This document shows, piece after piece, positions 42,039 to 49,347 of a stretch of DNA of 64,000 nucleotides. Each line of letters opens with the position of its first letter. The stretch's first letter is position 1. The notes beneath the pieces were generated by a model. That model worked only from the letters and a program-made list of their open reading frames with translations, did not search any database and was not told the DNA's origin. Made by a program: the position numbers and the translations under genes. The DNA is taken from positions 806,001 through 870,000 of the forward strand of contig OZ243949.1 in the NCBI GenBank assembly GCA_965214305.1. The letters run 5' to 3'. This stretch comes from Azophilus sp965214305. GTDB lineage: Bacteria; Pseudomonadota; Gammaproteobacteria; Pseudomonadales; Azotimanducaceae.

Positions 42039-44036
42039 ATGAGCGCCCCGGAGCACAACACGAACCTGCAACATTACATCAAGCGGCGGCGTCAGCGGCG
42101 TATCGCCGCCATGCTGGCGATCGTCGCACTCGCGGCAGTGGTGGTTGCCGGCTTTGTTACAAGCCGGGTTTTCGATTTATCCGTATTGCCTGAGGAAGCC
42201 GCAGCTACCTGGCAACGCTCGGAGGGTCGCTTGTTGACCATGGGTTCGCGCATTCTGTTATTTTCCGAGCGCGGCGCTATTACCATCCGGGCGGATGGCT
42301 TTGCCTCCCAAACACTGGTGATCGACAAAAACAGCGAGCGTCAACAAATCCAGGCAAGGCTCGAACCGCTGCCCGGCCTTGTCCTAATCAGTGTTCTATC
42401 CTCCGGCGCATTTAATTTGTTCGTGAATGAAACCGCTCAGGGCGGTAACGCCCAGACTGAGGTGGCGCTGCAACAAGGTGTCCATAGCGTGCGTATCGAC
42501 GGCATCGGCATCAAACCGATCGAAGCTGAGATTGAGGTAAGGGGCTATGGCGAAACACAGCATTTCGAGTTCAAAACCGAACCGAGCAACAGTGTCTTCG
42601 CTATTGCAACCGAGCCATCCGATGCGCGGATTTTCCTGAACGGCAAAGCCATCGGACGGGGCAGCTATGAGGGGCCGGTCAATCTGGGAGACCATACAAT
42701 CACTATCGAGCGCAAGGGCTACCGCAGCCGACAACTGCATTTTAGCGCCGAGCCGGACAAGCGTATCGACCTGGGCTTGGTTCAGTTGACGCCGGCACCC
42801 GCCGAGCTTTCCATCGCCTCCATACCAAGCGCCGCGGCGGTGTTGGTGAATGGCCGGTACGTCGGCACCACGCCGCTCACACAAGCCTTGGCACCGTCTC
42901 GGCCACACCATCTGGTCATTCGCAAAAACGGTTACGAAACGCTTGAAACCCGTATCGAACTCGCACCGGGGGAACGTTTGGCACGCAACTTTCAACTCGG
43001 CAGCACGACCTACACGGCCAAGGTGAGCGCCGACATCAAAGCCCGGGTGGCCCTCAATGGCGTCGCCCAAGGGTTCACACCGGCCAAGGTCACCGTGCGC
43101 ACGGGCGACCGCGTCGCCGTGTCCCGAGATGGCTATCAAACACAGAGCATCGTCGTCGATCCGGTGGGCGGCGAGCAGCGCACCTATGATTTTACGATGA
43201 TGCGCCCCAACGAATACGCCTTTCATCAGGCCCCATCCGAGGAGCGCGTTGCCAACGGTATCGTGCTACGCAAGTTTCCCCCGGCGTCATTGCGTATCCC
43301 GTCCATCGAGAGGGGGGGCGCCACCGACGAGATACAACTGACCCGTCCGTTCTACCTGGGCGTGTACGAAATCACCTACCAAGCGTTTCTGCCTTTCAAA
43401 AACCGCCCCATTCCAAGGGGACTTGGCCCGTTGCATCCGGCCACAAACCTAACTTGGAGCGAAGCGGCGCGTTTCTGCAATTGGTTGAGCGAGCAGCACG
43501 GCCTGGCGGCGGTTTACGAATTCGACGAAGCCGGGGAATTGCGCCAGATTACAACCCGTTCACTAGGCTACCGACTACCCACGGAGGCGGAATGGGAGGC
43601 CGCCGCAGGCTATGATTTCTCCGCAGGCAGCGTAGTCGGCCCCTACCCCTGGGGTCAAAACCGAGCCATTCCCCGAGCCTTCGGCAATTTTGCCGGACGG
43701 GAGGCAAAAAACGCGGGGCAAGACAAGGTTCTATTCGACTATGTGGACAACCATGCGGGCATTGCGCCTTCGGGTTCCTACGCGGCCAATTTCAATGGCA
43801 TCTTCGACCTCGCGGGCAATGTTGCGGAGTGGGTGACGGATTACCACGCACCCCGCCCCGCCGTCGCCGGTACGACATTGGTGGATCCCCTGGGGCCACC
43901 GACGGGGGTCGATCATGTCGTCAAAGGGTCGAGTTTCCGATCCCACGAACCGGCGGCGTTGGCCATCGAACACCGCACCCTGGTAGCGGGCCGAAGCGAT
44001 GCCGTCGGTTTTCGTGTTGCCCGGTGGATATACTGA
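42039..44036 (+). CDS. membrane-anchored PEGA-repeat protein with FGE/sulfatase-modifying-factor-like domain
   Basis: 665 aa. One N-terminal helix (AAMLAIVALAAVVVAGFVTS, 23-42) anchors it with the rest in the periplasm. Four PEGA-type beta repeats follow at about 105-160, 185-245, 250-315 and 325-385 (for example IPSAAAVLVNGRYVGTTPLT). Residues 400-665 are FGE-sulfatase/EgtB-like (YRLPTEAEWEAAAGYDFSAG, FDLAGNVAEWVTDY, VVKGSSFRSHEP, VGFRVARWIY). The copper-binding cysteines of true formylglycine-generating enzymes are absent, so it is more likely a binding than a catalytic domain. Confidence 0.85.
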   Translation: MSAPEHNTNLQHYIKRRRQRRIAAMLAIVALAAVVVAGFVTSRVFDLSVLPEEAAATWQRSEGRLLTMGSRILLFSERGAITIRADGFASQTLVIDKNSERQQIQARLEPLPGLVLISVLSSGAFNLFVNETAQGGNAQTEVALQQGVHSVRIDGIGIKPIEAEIEVRGYGETQHFEFKTEPSNSVFAIATEPSDARIFLNGKAIGRGSYEGPVNLGDHTITIERKGYRSRQLHFSAEPDKRIDLGLVQLTPAPAELSIASIPSAAAVLVNGRYVGTTPLTQALAPSRPHHLVIRKNGYETLETRIELAPGERLARNFQLGSTTYTAKVSADIKARVALNGVAQGFTPAKVTVRTGDRVAVSRDGYQTQSIVVDPVGGEQRTYDFTMMRPNEYAFHQAPSEERVANGIVLRKFPPASLRIPSIERGGATDEIQLTRPFYLGVYEITYQAFLPFKNRPIPRGLGPLHPATNLTWSEAARFCNWLSEQHGLAAVYEFDEAGELRQITTRSLGYRLPTEAEWEAAAGYDFSAGSVVGPYPWGQNRAIPRAFGNFAGREAKNAGQDKVLFDYVDNHAGIAPSGSYAANFNGIFDLAGNVAEWVTDYHAPRPAVAGTTLVDPLGPPTGVDHVVKGSSFRSHEPAALAIEHRTLVAGRSDAVGFRVARWIY

Positions 44037-44359
44037 TGGACGGAACCGGTATCGCCAACCTTGGGCATCCACCCTGCGCCTCCTCAGCTTGCCCAAGGCA
44101 CTCGGCCCGGCGTCGCGCACTTGCCTGGCTACTGCCGGTTCTATTGGCAAGCCCGGAAGTGCCCGCCAATGCACAACCGGAACCCAGCGAGCCGCAGCCA
44201 ACCCATGAGAGCACACAAACGGCGCCAGCGGGCGTTGCACCGCCGCCGCCAAGGAATCCATCGGCGAACGAAGCGGCGGCAACCGAACCGCTCGCCCCCA
44301 TCAAAACAAAAACGCCCATCCGGGTGAACGCCAATGTTGCCCTGCCACAGGACATCTAG
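44036..44359 (+). CDS. small proline-rich exported protein
   Basis: 107 aa; the ATG at 44036 overlaps the previous stop by one base. A late signal peptide (ALAWLLPVLLASPEVPANAQ) is followed by a short Pro/Glu/Thr-rich chain (APPPPRNPSANEAAATEPLA) ending in NVALPQDI. No domain recognised. A periplasm-spanning linker or energy-transducer-like peptide for the channel encoded eight bases downstream is possible, but unproven. Confidence 0.65.
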   Translation: MDGTGIANLGHPPCASSACPRHSARRRALAWLLPVLLASPEVPANAQPEPSEPQPTHESTQTAPAGVAPPPPRNPSANEAAATEPLAPIKTKTPIRVNANVALPQDI

Positions 44360-44367
44360 GAGCTCAG

Positions 44368-45261
44368 GTGAACGATAAAAGCGGCCCTAACCGATTGCGC
44401 AGGCGCCTGGCCGCCGCCGCGACGGGCAATAGCCTCATCCTCGACCTAGCGGGGCTTTTACTCAGCGCCCTCATCGTACACAGCGTCTATGTCCTCTACA
44501 TAGACCCGCTCGCGGGTGATGCCCTGCGCACGGCTATCGCCAATGGCACCGTGCCGGAGCGCAGCCCGGCGGTGATCCTCAAGGACATTGAACAGGAAAT
44601 TTGTCTTGTCCTTGGCTTCTGGAGCGCTTGGCTGTTGGCGTTTCGCTACCGGCTTTTTGAAAACGAAGGCTACTTGCTCGAAGTGGATTTCCTGGGCCTG
44701 GACAAACTCACCGAGTTCAGCGCGCCGACATTGGACCGTTTGCGCCAAAATATCGCCGACGCCGCCACCAAGGTACCCGGCGCCCTATTGCTGCAAAGCA
44801 CCAGTCTGGCCTTGGACCGCATTCGCTTGAATGGCGCATTCCACGAGGCCAACGAGGTCGCCGCGGAAGCCTGCGAACTGCACCTGGAGATGCTGCACTC
44901 AAGACTGGCCATCAATCGCTATGTGCTCTGGGCCATTCCCTCGGTGGGTTTTCTCGGCACCGTGCGCGGTATCGGCGAGGCGCTAACCAAGGCTGACGAG
45001 GCCATGGCCGGCGACATTTCCGGTGTTGCCGCGAGTCTTGGTATCGCCTTCAACTCCACGTTCGTGGCACTGTTCGTCAGCCTGGTGTTGATGCTTTTTT
45101 CCAGCGTGCTACAGGGGCGAGAGGAACGCTTGGCCGCCAACTGTAAGCACTTTATATCCTCGCGGTTGATCGCCGAACTCAGCGCGCTGGCGAAAGCCTC
45201 GGAACCGTTCCCTATCGTACCCCCCGGCCAAACGACTCGTGCCGAAACCTCGCATATGTAA
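44368..45261 (+). CDS. MotA/TolQ/ExbB-family proton channel protein
   Basis: 297 aa from a GTG at 44368 with AGGAG upstream. Membrane helices at about 25-46 and 75-95, then a cytoplasmic helical part (120-185), then the family hallmark pair: AIPSVGFLGTVRGIGEALTK and SLGIAFNSTFVALFVSLVLM. These line the proton path in ExbB, TolQ and MotA. Its usual partner (ExbD, TolR or MotB) would supply one helix with a key aspartate; here the two following genes each encode such a helix. It is probably the inner-membrane motor of the locus. Confidence 0.9.
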   Translation: MNDKSGPNRLRRRLAAAATGNSLILDLAGLLLSALIVHSVYVLYIDPLAGDALRTAIANGTVPERSPAVILKDIEQEICLVLGFWSAWLLAFRYRLFENEGYLLEVDFLGLDKLTEFSAPTLDRLRQNIADAATKVPGALLLQSTSLALDRIRLNGAFHEANEVAAEACELHLEMLHSRLAINRYVLWAIPSVGFLGTVRGIGEALTKADEAMAGDISGVAASLGIAFNSTFVALFVSLVLMLFSSVLQGREERLAANCKHFISSRLIAELSALAKASEPFPIVPPGQTTRAETSHM

Positions 45262-45278
45262 GTGGCACGGGATTGCGC

Positions 45279-46427
45279 GTGAAACGTCCAATCAGCTCAC
45301 GCACAAATCCGGGGTTTGGGCTCGCTTTTCTTGATGTGCTCTGTTGCGGCCTGGGTTCCGCCGTGTTGCTCCTGCTGATCGTGAAACAGGGCCCAGCCGA
45401 TGCCGACACCATCGACCAAGCCTATATCGACAGCCAGATGCGCGCGGTCGAAGAACGCATCAGTGCCGAAGCGTCTCGACGCGATGAGCTACGCAAGCGC
45501 CTGGCCGACCAGGAGCTTGCCCTGACTCGGGACGCGGCGGTGTTGCGGAACCTGTCCACACAACAATCCGAGGGGGCGGCTCAATACGCCCGGTTGCTCG
45601 ACCAACTGGGCTCGGAGCGCGCCGCGCTGCGGGAAAATGCCGCCCGTCTTCGGGATTTGCAGACGGCAGCCGATGCAAGCCCGACCAAACCGGAGGAAAC
45701 CGAACCCGAGCCGTACGGCCGACAGCTGACCGGCATCAATATCGCGGAAGATCGTGTTGCCATATTCCTCGATCGCTCGGCCAGTATGCTGCATGCGTCC
45801 CTGGTGGAAATCGTGCGGCTGCGAGTCTCGTCGGCGGCGCTGCAACGCCAGGCCGAGAAATGGACCGGGGCCCGTGCAGCGGCGCTTTGGGCTTTTCGAC
45901 AAATACCCGAGGGGGCGCGCTTCCAGTTCTTCACTTTCAGTGCGGACTTGCGGGATATGGACGGCGAAACCCTGCAGCCATCGCAAAGCAGCGCTTGGCT
46001 AATCAAGGGCGAGCGGAGCCTGAGCGCTCAAGTCTTTAACGCGGCCCAGGCAGGCATCGCGCCGGCTGGCGGAACCAATCTCAAACAAGTTTTCGAGGTG
46101 GCCGCACGGCTGGTTCCCAAGCCCAGGCAAGTGCTGATATTGACCGACGGTTATCCAACCCTGCCCGGCAATAAACGGCTTAGCAGCTTGCGCGGCTGTC
46201 CTCGCGCCAAGAGGGGCGTAACGCCGATTCTCTCACCCGAATGCCGCCGGGCTATCTTTGTGGATGCCGTCAATGTCGTCGGCAACCGTCTGGCGGGCGT
46301 ACCTATCGACGTAATTCTCTATCCGCTCGACGGCGATGCCAATGCCGTGCGCGGCTATTGGCTGTTAACCGCATTGAGCGGTGGCCGCCTGCTCACGCCG
46401 GTGCCGGGCTGGCCCTTGGCGGGATAG
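45279..46427 (+). CDS. TolR/ExbD-like helix fused to periplasmic von Willebrand A domain (1)
   Basis: 382 aa from a GTG at 45279 (GGGA seven bases before). Residues 11-37 form one membrane helix starting GFGLAFLDVLCCGLGSAVLL; Asp19 sits where ExbD, TolR and MotB have their proton-binding aspartate. A coiled coil (about 45-125) leads to a vWA domain with a complete MIDAS: FLDRSASML, the Thr of PAGGTNLKQVFE and LILTDGYP. Instead of the usual peptidoglycan- or TonB-box-linked part the subunit carries a metal-dependent adhesion module. The last codons overlap a short dispersed repeat (GGCGGGATAGGCGGGTTAG). Confidence 0.85.
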   Translation: MKRPISSRTNPGFGLAFLDVLCCGLGSAVLLLLIVKQGPADADTIDQAYIDSQMRAVEERISAEASRRDELRKRLADQELALTRDAAVLRNLSTQQSEGAAQYARLLDQLGSERAALRENAARLRDLQTAADASPTKPEETEPEPYGRQLTGINIAEDRVAIFLDRSASMLHASLVEIVRLRVSSAALQRQAEKWTGARAAALWAFRQIPEGARFQFFTFSADLRDMDGETLQPSQSSAWLIKGERSLSAQVFNAAQAGIAPAGGTNLKQVFEVAARLVPKPRQVLILTDGYPTLPGNKRLSSLRGCPRAKRGVTPILSPECRRAIFVDAVNVVGNRLAGVPIDVILYPLDGDANAVRGYWLLTALSGGRLLTPVPGWPLAG

Positions 46428-46453
46428 GCGGGTTAGGCATTGGAGAAACGCTT

Positions 46454-47488
46454 TTGCGGCGCATCACCTCATTCGTCATGAAGCAGCGGCGGGCTGAAGA
46501 CAGCGGCACGTCCGTGAGTTTTTTGGATGTCATCGCTTGTGCGTTCGGCGCTATTGCGCTGCTGGTGCTCATCTTGCCAATCGGTGAGTTGGGCGGTGCA
46601 ACGGCGATTGCGCCGGCGGCGGATTACGGCCGTTCGCTGATGCGCCTGGCCGAGATCCGCGAGCAGGCAGCGGCCGTTGAACGGGAAGCGGTCGAAAACG
46701 CGGCCTTGGCCGGCATCATGGGCACCGAACTGAGCAGCGCAACGGAAAAAGCCGAATACCTGCAAAACCTGATTGAGTACACACGCAAAGAAGCCGCCCG
46801 GCTGCGCCAGCGCATTGCCGCGGTGAACGCGGGTCGGCGCATTCTTGAGCAACCGCCACCGCCTGTCGAGGCGGATACCGAAACGCAAATGACCGTGCCA
46901 TCGGCATTGGCGGGCATTCCCGTGGATTCCGAATACATCGCCTTTGTCGTGGACACATCCGGCAGCATGCGAGTGATCTGGGATGCCGTGATCGCTGAAA
47001 TCACCAGCGTTTTATCCCTTTATCCGCAAGTGCGGGGCTTTCAAATCCTCAACGACCAGGGCCATTATTTATACGGCGGCAACCAACGCCGCTGGATTCC
47101 CGACAGTCCGGCAAACCGCCGCCGCGCTTTGGATAGAATGCGCGGCTGGCGATGGGTGCCCTATTCCGCCAGCAACCCCGCACCGGGTATCGCCACCGCG
47201 GTGGGCGACCTGTACGACGAGCAGCGCAAGATGGCGATTTTCGTGTTCGGCGACGACTACGCGGGCGATGATTTCGATACTTTCCTCAATCGCATAGACC
47301 GCTCCGTCGCCTCCGCCCGCACAACCGAGGGCAGCTTCCGCATCCACGCCATCGGTTTCTCCAACGAGGGCATCTCCGACTCACCCCTAAACTTCGGCGT
47401 GTTAATGCGCGAACTCACGCGCCGCCATGGCGGCGCTTTCCTGGCACTGCCGGAACAGCAGACGCCGCCGCGCATCCACATACGCTAG
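46454..47488 (+). CDS. TolR/ExbD-like helix fused to periplasmic von Willebrand A domain (2)
   Basis: 344 aa from a TTG at 46454 with GGAG eight bases upstream; ATG 46478 is the alternative. The single helix reads SFLDVIACAFGAIALLVLIL with Asp25 in the same FLDV context as the previous protein. A coiled coil (about 60-125) and a Pro-rich hinge precede a vWA domain with FVVDTSGSMRVIWD as MIDAS and IFVFGDDYAGDDF later. Two different vWA subunits could form a heterodimer in the ExbB-like pentamer, as two copies of ExbD or MotB do. It is the last gene; a MITE copy starts 22 bp after the stop. Confidence 0.85.
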   Translation: MRRITSFVMKQRRAEDSGTSVSFLDVIACAFGAIALLVLILPIGELGGATAIAPAADYGRSLMRLAEIREQAAAVEREAVENAALAGIMGTELSSATEKAEYLQNLIEYTRKEAARLRQRIAAVNAGRRILEQPPPPVEADTETQMTVPSALAGIPVDSEYIAFVVDTSGSMRVIWDAVIAEITSVLSLYPQVRGFQILNDQGHYLYGGNQRRWIPDSPANRRRALDRMRGWRWVPYSASNPAPGIATAVGDLYDEQRKMAIFVFGDDYAGDDFDTFLNRIDRSVASARTTEGSFRIHAIGFSNEGISDSPLNFGVLMRELTRRHGGAFLALPEQQTPPRIHIR

Positions 47489-47510
47489 GCGCTTCTGCCT
47501 GCGCAGGCTC

Positions 47511-47677
47511 CTAGGAGCCTGCGCCCCAGGAATTCACGGCTGCAAATCCGCTTCCGCTCGCCCCTTTGAACGTTCGATTTCGTCAAATATGGCTCGATAT
47601 TCTCCTCAATCGCCCGTCCAAAGGGGCGGCGGCATCGAATTTTCGCTTTCGCGACTTCCGCAGGCAGAGGCTCCTAG
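47511..47677. repeat. MITE-like repeat, copy D
   Basis: CTAG to CTAG, 167 bp, almost identical to copy A and inverted relative to copies B and C. On the left the tip is doubled (TGCGCAGGCTCCTAGGAGCC). The right CTAG overlaps the TAG stop of the acyl-CoA dehydrogenase gene. Confidence 0.88.
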
Positions 47678-48933
47678 GCCATGCCGCCGTACTTACGCAA
47701 TTCCGCTCGACCCACCACCAGATGGTGTACCTCGTCCGGGCCATCAGCCAGACGCAGTGTGCGCTGAGCGGTATACATTTTGGCCAGCGGCCACCATTGC
47801 GAAACGCCGGCGGCACCGTGAATCTGAATGGCCTGATCGATGATCTTGCAGACCCGCTCCGGCACCATCGCCTTCACCATGTGGACCCAAAGGCGCGCTT
47901 CCTGGTTGCCGAGCACATCCATCGCCTTGGCGGCTTGTAAAACCATGAGGCGCATCGCCTCAATCTCAATGCGCGCCCGCGATATGACCTCAATGTTTTT
48001 ACCCAACTGGGCAATCGGCCGCCCGAAGGCTTCGCGGCCGAGCCCCCGCTGTACCATCAGGCTCAGGGCCTTCTCCGCCTGGCCGATGGAGCGCATGCAG
48101 TGGTGGATGCGGCCCGGCCCCAAGCGCACCTGGGAGATTTCAAAACCCCGCCCCTCGCCGAGCAGGATGTTCGCTTCGGGAACGCGGACATTGTCGAAAA
48201 CGATGTGCATGTGTCCGTGCGGGGCATCGTCGTCACCGAAGACTTCCATGCCCTCCAGAATATTCACGCCGGGGGTGTCGATGGGCACGAGGATTTGTGA
48301 CTGCTGCCGGTGCGGCGGCGCGTCGGGACTGGTTTTGACCATACAAATCATGATTTTGCAGCGTGGATCACCGGCACCGGAAATATAGAACTTCTCACCG
48401 TTTATGACCCATTCGCCGTTTTCAAGCACGGCCCGGGTACCGATGTTTTTGGCGTCGGAAGAAGCCAGATTCGGTTCGGTCATGGCGTAGGCGGAGCGTA
48501 TCTCCCCGTTCAACAGGGGCTTTAGCCAACGCTCTTTCTGTTCCGGCGTGCCGACCCGTTCCAGAACCTCCATGTTGCCGGTGTCGGGAGCGCTACAGTT
48601 CAGGGATTCCGAGGCAAGCGGGCTTTTGCCCAATTCCGCGGCGATATAGGCGTAGTCCAGGTTGCTCAGGCCCTCGCCGGTATCGGCATCCGGAAGAAAG
48701 AAATTCCACAGCCCGGCCGCCTTGGCTTTGTTTTTGGCGTCATCAAGCAACTCCAATTGGCCGGGTGCCCAACTCCAGCGGTCTTTGCGGCCCTCGCCAA
48801 GCCGATAGAACTCCTCGGTGATAGGCTCGACATGCTCGGCAATGTGTTTCTTAACGGCGTCCAAAAGCGGCTTAACTTGTTCGGAAAGGCTGAGGTCGTA
48901 CAGGTCGGCGCTCAGGCCGTTTTCTTCAGACAT
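47674..48933 (-). CDS. acyl-CoA dehydrogenase (ACAD10/11-like)
   Basis: 419 aa, complete. FAD/substrate motif AYAMTEPNLASSDAKNIGTR, then WVINGEKFYISGAGDPRCKI, and LRLADGPDEVHHLVVGRAEL near the C-terminus, a pattern common in bacterial acyl-CoA dehydrogenases related to ACAD10/11. IHGAAGVSQWWPLA replaces the usual GGxGY. It oxidises an acyl-CoA in the cytoplasm, passing electrons to ETF. It appears to be a single gene, convergent with the stator-like operon. Confidence 0.93.
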   Translation of the reverse strand: MSEENGLSADLYDLSLSEQVKPLLDAVKKHIAEHVEPITEEFYRLGEGRKDRWSWAPGQLELLDDAKNKAKAAGLWNFFLPDADTGEGLSNLDYAYIAAELGKSPLASESLNCSAPDTGNMEVLERVGTPEQKERWLKPLLNGEIRSAYAMTEPNLASSDAKNIGTRAVLENGEWVINGEKFYISGAGDPRCKIMICMVKTSPDAPPHRQQSQILVPIDTPGVNILEGMEVFGDDDAPHGHMHIVFDNVRVPEANILLGEGRGFEISQVRLGPGRIHHCMRSIGQAEKALSLMVQRGLGREAFGRPIAQLGKNIEVISRARIEIEAMRLMVLQAAKAMDVLGNQEARLWVHMVKAMVPERVCKIIDQAIQIHGAAGVSQWWPLAKMYTAQRTLRLADGPDEVHHLVVGRAELRKYGGMA

Positions 48934-49129
48934 GGGAACTCCCGTGAAGGCGCGTGATTGCTGGTTGACCCATTCTAGCCCGCCTATCCCGCCAACTCTA
49001 TGGAGCGAGATTTAAGGCCGGTGAATACCCGGGAAAATCTCAACAAGGCGGCATTTTTCGCTGGGTTCGCGGTTGACTGCGTTTTCTGAAACCAACCGGC
49101 ATGGGCATGGAAAGAGGCGCAAGTATGCC

Positions 49130-49186
49130 TCCGGGGCGGATGAGAGCGGATTTGCAGCCGCGAATTCCGAAGGCAGAGGCACCTAG
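49130..49186. repeat. MITE-like repeat, right-end fragment F
   Basis: CCGGGGCGGATGAGAGCGG through CGAATTCCGAAGGCAGAGGC to CTAG; it matches the right third of copies C and E. Only this and the iterons below were found in the 48934-49340 gap. Confidence 0.7.
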
Positions 49187-49281
49187 GAGCGTCTCCCTCA
49201 GTCCAATGATCGTTAGGTTCATCGAACGGCTTGCGTTGCAGCGGGTTTTCGGTTCTATGATTTAGAATGAAGTGGTGATAA

Positions 49282-49347
49282 ATTCCGAATTAGACGACTA
49301 TTTATTCCGTATTGGACGAAGCTCTATGCCGAATTGGACGATGCCAG
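49282..49347. repeat. three 22-bp direct repeats (iteron-like)
   Basis: ATTCCGAATTAGACGA (49282), ATTCCGTATTGGACGA (49304) and ATGCCGAATTGGACGA (49326) are spaced exactly 22 bp. A period of 22 is not a multiple of three, so these are not protein repeats, and the phasing of two helical turns suggests a bound protein. They cover the start region of the ATPase gene. Confidence 0.7.

Noticed and set aside
43240..44036. Active formylglycine-generating or EgtB enzyme
   Set aside because: The needed cysteine pair and EgtB histidines are not seen, so only the fold is claimed.
46241..46453. Longer N-terminus of the second vWA protein
   Set aside because: It would overlap the previous gene by 187 bp; a TTG with a good ribosome site at 46454 puts the membrane helix near the start.
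39201..47488. Zorya defence system
   Set aside because: A MotA-like channel with a stator-type partner fits, but no ZorC, ZorD helicase or ZorE nuclease is present, and the partner carries vWA instead of an OmpA-like domain.
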